This document shows, piece by piece, positions 51,302-60,900 of a stretch of 64,000 bases of DNA. The position numbers were made by a program, and so were the translations under genes. Under the pieces are notes generated by a model. It had not been told where the DNA came from. It saw only the letters and a program-made list of their open reading frames with translations, and did not search any database. Within the stretch, counting starts at the first letter, position 1, and every line of letters begins with the position of its first letter. The DNA comes from Pseudomonas citronellolis (GTDB taxonomy: Bacteria > Pseudomonadota > Gammaproteobacteria > Pseudomonadales > Pseudomonadaceae): assembly GCF_900112375.1 (NCBI RefSeq), contig NZ_FOLS01000011.1, positions 117,752 through 181,751 of the forward strand. Reading direction: 5' to 3'.

Positions 51302-52036
51302 GAGTTCCTTCCCTACCTCACCTTTCAGTAGCTACGTATCAACAGTTTTTGCGAACACTCAATATGCTGCTGACTAGAGATTATTTTCTGTATGTATATA
51401 CAGGTCGTCAGGTCGAGGGTTCGGATGGCCTTGGAGATATCTGTATATTTGTACAGTTGCATCTTCTACATGTCGGATTGTAGCGTGCCATCATATCAAC
51501 ATCAAAAGGCTATGCCTCTGTCGCGCCTGAGGTAATGAGCTGCGGAACTGGTGATGAACTCGTCTTTCGTGATTGGAGGTGGCACTTGTCACATCCTCGA
51601 TCAATGCCAGTGGTCATCTGGCTTGGTCCAGGGGAGGACGGCGAGACCTATCATTCAGCGCCTCACAGCTCTAGGAGTGAAGAGCGTCGAGTGGGCGTTA
51701 CTGAGGAAGCTAGTCGAGAAGTTGTGCAGTCCATTCACGCAGCAAGCAGTTGCGGAACTGGCGGTGACGGTGCCTACTATCTGTCTGCAAAGATGCCTCG
51801 CTCTGATTCTGGCAGGCCTAGGCGGCGCGAGGCGACGGTTACGCTATATCAGCGTGTAAGACCGAAAATTCGGTCCCCGGAAATGTGCCGCCCAAACTAG
51901 GGCCGTAGGGGCTGGTCGGTCCGCAACCTGATCGCTGTCGTCGTCCTTTTGGAAGCTGTCAACCGGCGACTCTAATGGCGCATGCTTCGAGAAACGTTCA
52001 AAATGGGCAAATTTTGACTGGGATGCAAAGCAAAAA
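51302..52036. other. Intergenic region between ABC-3C and Druantia operons
   Basis: About 735 bp. Plus-strand frames at 51,535-51,900 and 51,551-51,859 are open but overlap one another and read as low-quality protein. A near-repeat (GCTGCGGAACTGG at 51,540 and GTTGCGGAACTGG at 51,751) hints at mobile-element debris. Divergent promoters for both operons must lie here; none was identified with confidence. Confidence 0.4.
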
Positions 52037-53266
52037 ATGCCAAATGGCGATACAACAAGTATTGATGTCGACTCTCGTGAGGAGGATCTAAAGGAAAAGT
52101 TACGGGAGCACCTGCACTCTCTTGGCTTTACTAAAGCTGAAAAGGGAGTATTGCAAGCTCCGGGAAACACTAAGGAGGCGATCCGCTCTCTCCACAGTGC
52201 GCAGCGAGAGGAGAAGCTCTCAGCTAATGAGAAATTTGTCTCACTAACTGGCCGAAAACTGATGAAATTCTTTGCGTCCGGGGCGGACATTGACCCGGAA
52301 AAAATTTCACCGGTCCTTGAGCGTGTTTCATCGGGAACGCAACAAGGTGAGCTCTTTCGGCTTGCATCTTTGTTGTGGTCTGTTCCCGTTTCAAACGGGT
52401 TTGGTAGGCGTCTCCGTTACCTTGTCTGGGATGAAAATAATGGGAAGCTAATAGGGCTAATTGCCATCGGTGACCCTGTGTTTAATCTTGCTGTGCGGGA
52501 TAGGTTTATTGATTGGAATATTCATGATAGAAGTGCGCGGCTCGTAAATCTAATGGACGCCTACGTGTTAGGGGCCCTCCCCCCGTACAATATTCTCCTG
52601 GGTGGTAAGCTTATAGCATGCTTATTGCGTAGTCGTGAACTTTATGATGATTTTTCCACTGTATATGGTGGTATGACAGGTATCATCTCCGGGGAGGTAA
52701 AGAAAGCTAGGCTTCTTGCGATAACGACGTCGTCGTCAATGGGGAGGTCATCAGTTTACAATCGTCTTAAGCTTGATGGAATAAAGTACTTAGAGTCTAT
52801 TGGGTATACCGATGGTTGGGGGCATTTTCATATCCCCGATCAATTGTTTTCGGAGCTTCGTAGTTACTTGCGTGATATTGACCATACTTACGCGGATCAG
52901 CATGCCTTCGGGCAAGGACCAAACTGGCGTTTGCGAACTATGAAAGCAGCGTTGTCTGCGCTTGGCTTCAAACAAAATCTAATGCGGCACGGTATCCGGC
53001 GCGAGGTCTTTATATGCCAGCTGGCCAATAACGCGACAGAAATTCTGCGGACCGGAAGAGGTCAGCCCGACTTGACATCGCTCCTGTCTGCAAAGGATGT
53101 TGCCGAGCAAGCAGTGAGTCGCTGGATGATACCTCGTTCAAGGCGTAGACCTGAGTATCGAGACTGGATGCCTGGGAATCTTATTGACATGTTTGGAAAT
53201 CAGGCGCGAAATCTACGTGCCCAGATAGAGGAAATAGAAAAGCATAGGAATATTGACTGGCTGTAG
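52037..53266 (+). CDS. druA: Druantia type I protein DruA (DUF4338)
   Basis: A 409-residue DUF4338 protein, the hallmark of type I Druantia. Conserved stretches are NGFGRRLRYLVWDENNGKLI (~residue 116), GDPVFNLAVRDRFIDW (~residue 142), LMDAYVLGALPPYNILLGGK (~residue 171), and TTSSSMGRSSVYNRLKL (~residue 228). First gene of a five-gene operon whose last gene is a DruE helicase, the published composition for Druantia I. Its exact biochemical role in blocking phage is unknown. Confidence 0.9.
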   Translation: MPNGDTTSIDVDSREEDLKEKLREHLHSLGFTKAEKGVLQAPGNTKEAIRSLHSAQREEKLSANEKFVSLTGRKLMKFFASGADIDPEKISPVLERVSSGTQQGELFRLASLLWSVPVSNGFGRRLRYLVWDENNGKLIGLIAIGDPVFNLAVRDRFIDWNIHDRSARLVNLMDAYVLGALPPYNILLGGKLIACLLRSRELYDDFSTVYGGMTGIISGEVKKARLLAITTSSSMGRSSVYNRLKLDGIKYLESIGYTDGWGHFHIPDQLFSELRSYLRDIDHTYADQHAFGQGPNWRLRTMKAALSALGFKQNLMRHGIRREVFICQLANNATEILRTGRGQPDLTSLLSAKDVAEQAVSRWMIPRSRRRPEYRDWMPGNLIDMFGNQARNLRAQIEEIEKHRNIDWL

Positions 53267-53284
53267 GGATACAGGGAGGGGAGA

Positions 53285-54955
53285 GTGGAGTATGCTTTCA
53301 ATAAAATAACTGGCAGATTGGAGTCGGCGGCGAAAGTATCGTTTTCCTGGGTTTATATATGCCCAGTCTGTAAGGCGAGGGTTTCTCACCGCTCCGGTGT
53401 GAGAAGGAAACCTCATTTCGCCCATTGGCCTGGAATGGGATCGCCTGAGTGTGAGATGTTTGTTCCGGGCCTTCACGGGCAGTATATCCACGGACAAGCC
53501 TCTGCCACTATGGAGAAGCAGAGGATGGAGCTCCGCTTGGTGATCCCTCCAATAGGGGCCGATCGTGCTGGCTGGTCGCTCGAACTGGTGCTGCCCCCAT
53601 GTCGCGAATGTCCGGCTATGCTCTCGCTGGACGTGGGGGGAAGAGTCCAGACGCTGAATATGCGTGGTATGCAGGAGCGCCGCCGTGTGACTGTTGAGCT
53701 TTCTACTGCCCCTTACTCTATAGTCGAATTCAGCGGCAAACCCGACCCTTCGTTCGTCCTCAGTGTGGATAGAGAGTGCCGAGGGTTACCCGCCGTAGGA
53801 GCTGCGGCCTTCACCGCGTCGGGCCGAAGCGAACCTCGAGGATTCCCACGAACACAGGAGCTAAGAGCTTCGGAAGCCTTTGCTCTGCTGTGGAGGGAGC
53901 CTGCTAAGCCAGATTTTCCCGATGAGTTAGTGATCGATAGATTTCCTGGGCGACAAGGATGGAATCTAGCTCTAGCCACATTTCCTGATGAATTATCCCC
54001 AAGATGCGCCGATTGGTTGCATTCATTCACAGGGCTGCCAATTGCACCGCCCGTGCCCGCAATCACCGCTGTTTGGCCATTCTTTACTAGGAACGCAAGT
54101 GTCAATGTGGTTGAGAGTGTCAGGACAAGCGTACTCTTGCTAGCAGCGAAGATGATGCCGTTGGAACAGTCGGATCAAGGTCCGACAATGCAAGTCCAAA
54201 GTGGGTCCTCAAAGTATTCCGTTCTAGGAAAGGAGCGATCGCCAGCGTTTTTTGCCCTTAAGACTGACGGCGCGCAGACTGTAAAAGTTTCAGATGCGAA
54301 CAATCCAGGGATTGAAGAGTTCGTATCCTTCACCCTTAATCCAGTGCGCTCTCAGTGGCTCCCCTCTGTCGAACTGGCGTTCACGACACCAATGGGAGTT
54401 CACCATGTTGTTCCTCTGCATCAACGCAGGTGTACAGATATGGTGGCTGAGGCCCGGACACATGGGAGGGGGCCAGACTATCTATCGATGCCTCCTGGCG
54501 CGACGGGAGTTCTCCGCATAGATGGACCAATTGGGCGATTTGTGACAGCGCTTTCCTCTGGGAGTGACTCTTCTCCTCATAGCCGTCATATGCGTCTCCC
54601 ACCGCCTGACGTACTGACGAAGATAACTTCCGCCTTGGCCGACCCTGCATGTCACGTAGAGATTGAATTCGGTGGTTTTGGGCGATTGCGCGTCGCCGGC
54701 ACTTGGACATGTTCTTCAGTAGGACTCCGTAGTAAGGAACTCACTCCGGCCCTGCGATCGAGGTTGCTTAGTTTCATGTTCCAGTTGCAAATTGCTTCGC
54801 CAACAACAGTGTGTTCTGACGACAACTCGCTAGTTGGAGTCTTCGCTGCTGTGAGGCCCGAAGCGTCGCTCATCCCGCATTATCGTTCGCTGGTAAAGGA
54901 GATCCTTGCCTGCGGCTTTGAAATTAAACGTTTGGGAGAAGGTGCCTCATCATGA
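53285..54955 (+). CDS. druB: Druantia type I protein DruB
   Basis: A 556-residue protein with a GTG start after GGGAGGGGAG. The N-terminus has a CoiA-like zinc site: Cys26 and Cys29 (CPVC), then H44-F-A-H47 and a following Cys in SPECE. The remainder is beta-rich and unrecognised. Identified as DruB by its position between druA and druC and by size, since the Druantia accessory proteins lack well-known domains. The stop overlaps druC by 4 bp. Confidence 0.82.
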   Translation: MEYAFNKITGRLESAAKVSFSWVYICPVCKARVSHRSGVRRKPHFAHWPGMGSPECEMFVPGLHGQYIHGQASATMEKQRMELRLVIPPIGADRAGWSLELVLPPCRECPAMLSLDVGGRVQTLNMRGMQERRRVTVELSTAPYSIVEFSGKPDPSFVLSVDRECRGLPAVGAAAFTASGRSEPRGFPRTQELRASEAFALLWREPAKPDFPDELVIDRFPGRQGWNLALATFPDELSPRCADWLHSFTGLPIAPPVPAITAVWPFFTRNASVNVVESVRTSVLLLAAKMMPLEQSDQGPTMQVQSGSSKYSVLGKERSPAFFALKTDGAQTVKVSDANNPGIEEFVSFTLNPVRSQWLPSVELAFTTPMGVHHVVPLHQRRCTDMVAEARTHGRGPDYLSMPPGATGVLRIDGPIGRFVTALSSGSDSSPHSRHMRLPPPDVLTKITSALADPACHVEIEFGGFGRLRVAGTWTCSSVGLRSKELTPALRSRLLSFMFQLQIASPTTVCSDDNSLVGVFAAVRPEASLIPHYRSLVKEILACGFEIKRLGEGASS

Positions 54956-56829
54956 GTTACCAATACAGCCAGGAGGCAAAACAGCGAATTTCTGCATTGG
55001 GACAAACCGTGGTCGCCGAATTCATTGAGGAAATTCCTCATGGATTGCGCAAGACAATCTATAACCGTTTGCCGCGCATTCAAGGATTCAGACCAGGCAC
55101 ACCTCCCGAGTTCAAGGAGAGACAGAAACGTCTAATAGGACATCTGATCCATCCGCAAACAAGCCTCAAAGATGCATTTGACTGGAGTATCTTCACCCAG
55201 CTTTGGGAGGCTTGGGGTATGGGCCGGCTGGGAGGTTCCATTCCACAAGGCGACAACTCCGAGCTTACTTCCGACGCCGGTCCTTCCTTCTTGAGGGAGC
55301 TCGCTGAGCGTTTTCCGCGTGCCGCTAAAGAGGACGTAGAGCGATTATTCATTTTCAGTTGTTTTCCAGACCATCCTGATGTCGCAATAGCACTTGCTTG
55401 TTTCCGCTCGGCTTCAACTCTGGCACGCGATCAGATGATCGACGGCCTGCCGACCCGTATTGAAGACATGGAGCAACGCTTTGCAGTTGCTGAGGTTGCT
55501 GCTGCGGATCAGGCCAACCGCATTGGGCAACTTGAAGTCACAGCGGCTTCTCTTGTCAGAGGTATTGAGGACTTCGCCAAGAACGTTAGTCAGAGTTCCA
55601 ATGCAGTGTCCGACTTGCGGATGTCACTGGATGCGGAATTCGCACGTTCCGAAAAGACTGAAAAAGTTATTGATTCGCTAAGCGTTGCCGCTAAGCAGAA
55701 CGCTGACGCTATCGCCGCCGTCAGCATCAAAGCCGATGTCCTTGAGGAAGGCGTGCGGGCGCTTGTGGTCCGTGGAGAGAGGTGGGATGAGGTCGCAACT
55801 GACATAGCAGCGCTGAGGGTGGCTGTCGAAAGTCTTTCAGCAGGCGAAGCTGATCAGGCAGAGACGGCTGAGACCGTTGGCATACTTTTGGGAAGAGTCG
55901 CTGCCCTTGAAAGCATCTTGGTGGGAAGTGGTGCGGAGTCAGGAACAAAGCAACGGGTTAGATTGCTTGAGAACAAGCCGGAGGGAGCGTTTGTCGCCAT
56001 TCTTTCTATCCAAAACGCCTGTGACCTAGTCGCTTCGAATCTTCAGGCGACCGGCGTTGCGAGAGGGGCAACAATCGCCGCTGCTCGCCAGATAGTTGCA
56101 GCTCTTGCCGCAGGCCAAATGGTGCAGTTCTCTGGGTCGCTCGCTGACTTGGTGGCTGACTCTGTGGCCGCAGCTATCGGCGGGCCGATTTTCCATGAAT
56201 GGCGAGTGCCGGTCGGACTTATATCTGATGAGGCTGCGTCCGACTGTGTCGAGATTGTTGCAGGCTCGTCAGGTTGCCTGCTTCTGAAGGGGGCGAACCT
56301 CTCAGCTTTTGAGGTCTACGGTGCTGCTGTTCGAGATATTGTCGTACGACGGCAGTTCACCGGGTCTAGCTACGGAGGCTTTGCTCTAATCGCCTCTTGG
56401 GCGCAGGGCCCGGCCGCGTTCCCTGATGGAGGCACGCTTGCTGAACTGGGGCCCGTATTCGATACGGATGCTCTTCCGATGCGCGGAATTTCCGCCAAGC
56501 TACCCCAGTTGAAGTACGGCCGACTCGCGAAAGAAGCCTGGCCACAGGTCGATGGCCTTGAAACTAGCGAGACGACTCCAGTTACGAGCCAGTTGGGTGA
56601 GCTTCTGAAGGAAGCAGGCTTTGAAGGCGGCAGTTTATGGCGGCGCGTGTCTAGCCGTGCATACGCGGCTCTCAGGGCGATACCAGGCGGAAAAGCGGAG
56701 GATGATCTCAATTCGCTGCTTGTCTCATGGGCCGCTCCATGGGCTAGAGCCAACGGAGGTCCTGTTAAGGAGATCATTCAAATCGCTGAACGCGAGTTGG
56801 CCAACGGGCGAGCAGACATGACAGTTTGA
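54952..56829 (+). CDS. druC: Druantia type I protein DruC
   Basis: A 625-residue protein. The N-terminal ~170 residues are globular (FIEEIPHGLRKTIYNRLPRI), residues ~175-330 form a long coiled coil (DMEQRFAVAEVAAADQANRI, LAVAAKQNADAI-like stretches), and the C-terminal ~270 residues are a separate domain. Its ATG overlaps the druB stop (ATGA). Named by order and length within the operon. A structural or partner-binding role is suggested by the coiled coil only. Confidence 0.82.
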   Translation: MSYQYSQEAKQRISALGQTVVAEFIEEIPHGLRKTIYNRLPRIQGFRPGTPPEFKERQKRLIGHLIHPQTSLKDAFDWSIFTQLWEAWGMGRLGGSIPQGDNSELTSDAGPSFLRELAERFPRAAKEDVERLFIFSCFPDHPDVAIALACFRSASTLARDQMIDGLPTRIEDMEQRFAVAEVAAADQANRIGQLEVTAASLVRGIEDFAKNVSQSSNAVSDLRMSLDAEFARSEKTEKVIDSLSVAAKQNADAIAAVSIKADVLEEGVRALVVRGERWDEVATDIAALRVAVESLSAGEADQAETAETVGILLGRVAALESILVGSGAESGTKQRVRLLENKPEGAFVAILSIQNACDLVASNLQATGVARGATIAAARQIVAALAAGQMVQFSGSLADLVADSVAAAIGGPIFHEWRVPVGLISDEAASDCVEIVAGSSGCLLLKGANLSAFEVYGAAVRDIVVRRQFTGSSYGGFALIASWAQGPAAFPDGGTLAELGPVFDTDALPMRGISAKLPQLKYGRLAKEAWPQVDGLETSETTPVTSQLGELLKEAGFEGGSLWRRVSSRAYAALRAIPGGKAEDDLNSLLVSWAAPWARANGGPVKEIIQIAERELANGRADMTV

Positions 56830-56839
56830 GGGCGTGGCG

Positions 56840-57901
56840 ATGGAGTGGCAGGCGGTTTCCTTAGAGGGCGCGCGTAGGGGCGTCGCGGCGGGGATAGGCT
56901 GTAGGCGAGGAGGGGAATGCCTTCGGATATCCGCAGTGTCGGAATGCTTGCGAGCGGTATCGCATCTTTGCTCCGCCCCTAAAGGTAGTCAGGGAGAGTG
57001 GGAGCCTGCTGCCTCGGTTCGTCTCTCCGGTATGGTACGACGTAAGTTGGTTTCGTTGTGGCCAGATCTTGCTGCCGATGGAGTGGATACTCAACCTGGA
57101 GTAATAGGAATACTTAATAGTCTTGCCGATCTGGGAGACATGGTCAGACTCGAGGGCGGCAGGTGGCTTGCGGCGCCAGCTCACACTGTTCGAGCAGGAG
57201 ACGGGTTAGCTGTGCTGCTAGGTGGGGGGCCAAAGGAAATACTCCCACAAGCGGTGAGGGCATCGGCAAAGACTGAGGGTAGGGTTCGGCTGGTGGAGAC
57301 CGCTGCTTGCGAAGGCTGGGCAGATATGTGGGAGGCAGAAGAATGGATCGGAGCCCCCGCCGAAGGGCTTGAAGCATGGTCAGCGCGGCTGCTGGCTGAG
57401 GCTACGACTCGACTGACGGACGCTCCTGACGACATGGGTGAGGTCTCCGTTTACTTGACGCGTGAATGGGTCAGACTTACGGATCTGCCGGCCGGCGAGG
57501 GACCGATTTTACTCTGCAGAGTGCGCAGTTCGGGAGCGGCCGGGCCGATGTTTTCCTATTTCATTGGTGAATTTGTAAGGAGTCGCCTGCGGAGGCTTAG
57601 TGGCATAGATTCCCAGGATGCCAGACGCTTTCGCTTTCATCTGGATGCACGGGCAGGGCGCTCTATCCGCATCGTCGCTTCAGTGTCTCAGGGCTCGGTG
57701 AAACTCAGACTAGGGCGCCGCTTGCCAGAGCGTGAGGCAAGGGTACTCCTGCTTGGCTGGCAGGTCCCCGCGCCTGATGGGGGACATCCTGGTGTAACGC
57801 ATCACATGTTTCCCGTAGAGACTTTACCGATCTTGCGTAAGGCATTTGAGGGGCTTCGGATCGTACTGGACGAGCGTTTGGGCGCAGGGAGAGAAAACTG
57901 A
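56840..57901 (+). CDS. druD: Druantia type I protein DruD
   Basis: A 353-residue soluble protein with a long beta-rich C-terminal half (FRFHLDARAGRSIRIVASVS, VKLRLGRRLPEREARVLLLG) and no recognised domain. I chose ATG 56,840, 7 nt after GAGGG; a GTG at 56,834 is also in frame. Its stop overlaps the druE ATG by 1 bp (TGATG). Assigned as DruD from operon position and size. Confidence 0.8.
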   Translation: MEWQAVSLEGARRGVAAGIGCRRGGECLRISAVSECLRAVSHLCSAPKGSQGEWEPAASVRLSGMVRRKLVSLWPDLAADGVDTQPGVIGILNSLADLGDMVRLEGGRWLAAPAHTVRAGDGLAVLLGGGPKEILPQAVRASAKTEGRVRLVETAACEGWADMWEAEEWIGAPAEGLEAWSARLLAEATTRLTDAPDDMGEVSVYLTREWVRLTDLPAGEGPILLCRVRSSGAAGPMFSYFIGEFVRSRLRRLSGIDSQDARRFRFHLDARAGRSIRIVASVSQGSVKLRLGRRLPEREARVLLLGWQVPAPDGGHPGVTHHMFPVETLPILRKAFEGLRIVLDERLGAGREN

Positions 57902-60900
57902 TGACCGTTATGTCGAAAACTGTCGAAGCAACAGGCGTCCATGAGGCAGCGAGGAGTCTGGCAGAGAGTCTCAGGCAATACATTGAGGCTCAATATCACA
58001 TCCGTGATGAGGGGCTTATTAAAGAGCGCCATGCGCTTCTTCGAAGGGATGCAACCGTCGCCCAAGTCCCTTATGTGGAAGCCACTCCAGTCTATAAGGT
58101 GGGTGATCCCTACGACAGCCTGCCGATCCCTAATGCTGCCGTCGACGCACTGACCCAACTGGCGGGGATGGGCGTCGGCCTTTACCCCCATCCCTACGAG
58201 CACCAGTCGGAAGCACTCGTGTCTTTCCTCGGCAATGAAGCAGCCGACCTAGTAGTGGCTACTGGTACCGGTTCTGGTAAGACCGAAAGCTTCCTTATGC
58301 CTGTTATTGGTAAGTTGGCAATCGAAGGGGAAGAAAGGCCAGCGTCTGCTGAGCTTCCAGGCTGCAGGGCGATGTTGTTGTATCCGATGAATGCCTTGGT
58401 CAATGACCAGCTTGCACGTATCCGGCGAATGCTCGGCAACCCCGAGGCTGCAAAGGTCCTCTCAAAGGGACGAGCGAGGCCCATACGTTTCGGCAGCTAT
58501 ACGGGACGCACCCCCTATCCAGGACGCCGATCCTCCGTGCGGGATGAACGATTTATCAAACCTCTTTTCGAAGAGTTTTATCGCAAGGTCGCAGAGAAAT
58601 CGGCAGTCCGGATGGAGCTGGAGCGCATCGGCCGCTGGCCCAGTAAAGATCTGGATGCCTTCTATGGGCGAGAGCTGGCTCAGACCAAAACCTACGTGTC
58701 GGGTAAGAAGGCTGGCAAGCAATATATTGCCAATAACTGGGGCCATCGGCTTGTTACGCAGCCCGGTGACCGTGAGCTCATGACCCGGAACGAGATGCAG
58801 CAGCGCTGCCCGGAACTGCTCATCACCAACTACTCCATGCTTGAATATATGCTCATGCGCCCCATCGAGCGGGGCATTTTCGAGCAGACTAGGGATTGGC
58901 TCAAAGCTGATCCCCGGAACGAATTCATCCTCGTTCTCGACGAGGCGCATATGTACAGGGGGGCTGGTGGCGCCGAGGTCGCTCTTCTCATCCGGCGCCT
59001 CTGCGCCCGCCTGGAGATACCCCGTGAACGCATGCGTTGCATTCTAACCAGCGCGAGCCTTGGTTCAGGCCCGACTGCAGTCGAGGACGGTGAGCGCTTC
59101 GCCCGGGATCTAACTGGCTTGCCAGACGGTTCCTCTCGACGCATCAGAGTGATCCAAGGAACCCCTGAGCCGCGTTCTCTCCCTCGTCCCGCCACGCGCG
59201 AAGAGGCCGAGGCGTTGGCGGAATTCGATCTTGGGGCCTTTCAGAATGCCGCCAACGACCTCGGCGCCGCACAGATGGCCGCGATGGAACTCGCCGCACG
59301 TCTGAACTGGCAGGTGCCAACCGCAGGGGATCATGCATCATTCCGTGACTGGCTCTTCGAGAATATGACCGACTTCGGTCCCCTTGAGACACTGATCGCG
59401 ACGGTGTCGGGCAAGGCGGTTAGGCTCGACACTCTCAGCGAGGCGCTCTTCGGCGAATCTCCACCTGACACCGCAGCGCGGGCGGCTGACGCCTTGCTTG
59501 CTTTGGGTAGTTATGCCCGGCGGCGCTCAGATGGTCGCGTATTGATACCGACCCGCTTGCATCTTTTCCATAGAGGGCTGCCTGGGCTTCACGCTTGTGT
59601 GGACCCTGAATGTTCGCAAAGACTCGGCGGCCACGCCGGCCCCACTATCCTAGGGCGCCTTCATACGAAGCCGTTGGACCGGTGCTATTGCACGTCGAAG
59701 GGAAGGGTCTACGAATTGCTCACCCACCGCGATTGCGGTGCCGCTTTCGTCCGCGGCTACGTGAGTTCCGATATGGATTTTGTATGGCATCAGCCGAGTG
59801 GCCCATTGTCCGAAGGCGGTACTATCGAACTCATTCCGATTGAGATATTGGTCGAGGAGAACGTTCATCCACGCAGCCGCCACAAAGACATGTGGCTTCA
59901 CGTTCCAACCGGAAAACTCTTCCCAATCTGCCCCTCTGATACCTCGGGCTACCGCAAGGTAAAAGTACCCGACAAGGTCGCCGCAGGCCAGGTCGAGATC
60001 GCCTTCGACGAATGCCCTGTATGCATGCGCAGGACCCGAAGCTCTAAGAGCGAGCCCTCCAAGGTGATGGACCATGTGACGAAGGGCGAGGCTCCATTCA
60101 CTGCGTTGGTCCGCACGCAGATGGCTCGCCAGCCGGCAAGTCGCACTATCGATGCAAAGCATCCCAATGGCGGTCGAAAGGTACTCATCTTCTCCGACGG
60201 CCGCCAGAAGGCTGCCCGGTTGGCCCGCGACATCCCCCGCGACATCGAACTCGACGTGTTCCGACAGGCAGTTGCGCTCGCATGCGCGCGACTGGAGGCA
60301 ATTTCCCAGGAGCCGCGACCTAACCGTAATTTCTATCTCGCTTTCTTATCCATCCTCTCTGAGCATGACCTTCTCATTTTCGATGGGCAGGATGCGAAGA
60401 AGATCGCTGCCGCTCGTGCCGAATTCGAGCGCGACTGTGAGGGAGACCTGAGGCAAGCTCTCGACGATGATTTCGAACCATCGGAAACGCCACCCGCACG
60501 GTATCGGATAGCGCTGCTGAAGCTTTTTTGCAGCAACTACTACTCGCTGTCGGGAACAACCGTCGGCTTCGTCGAGCCCGCACGAGCAAAACTCAGGAAG
60601 CTCAAAGACGATATCAAGGCGGCAGGGATCGCTCTTGGGGACGAGGACGTCCGGGCACTCGCAGTTGCCTGGATAGATGCACTGCTCAGGGAGTTCGCAT
60701 TCGACCCGTCGCTGGACTCGGTACTCCGCTGTAAGGCGGCCGGTTACTTCAAGCCGGATTGGGGAAGCAAAGGGCAGTTCGACCGGGCCTTCGCGGAGGC
60801 CCTTGCCCGTCGCCCCGGTTGGGGGAAGCTCGCCGTCGAGGCTATCGAGGCAGCGTTCCGCAGCCAGTTGGCGTCCGAGAAAGACAAAGTCTGGTTCCTT

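Noticed and set aside
51535..51900. Plus-strand ORFs of 121 and 102 residues
   Set aside because: They overlap in different frames, have atypical composition and no motif; more likely non-coding or debris.
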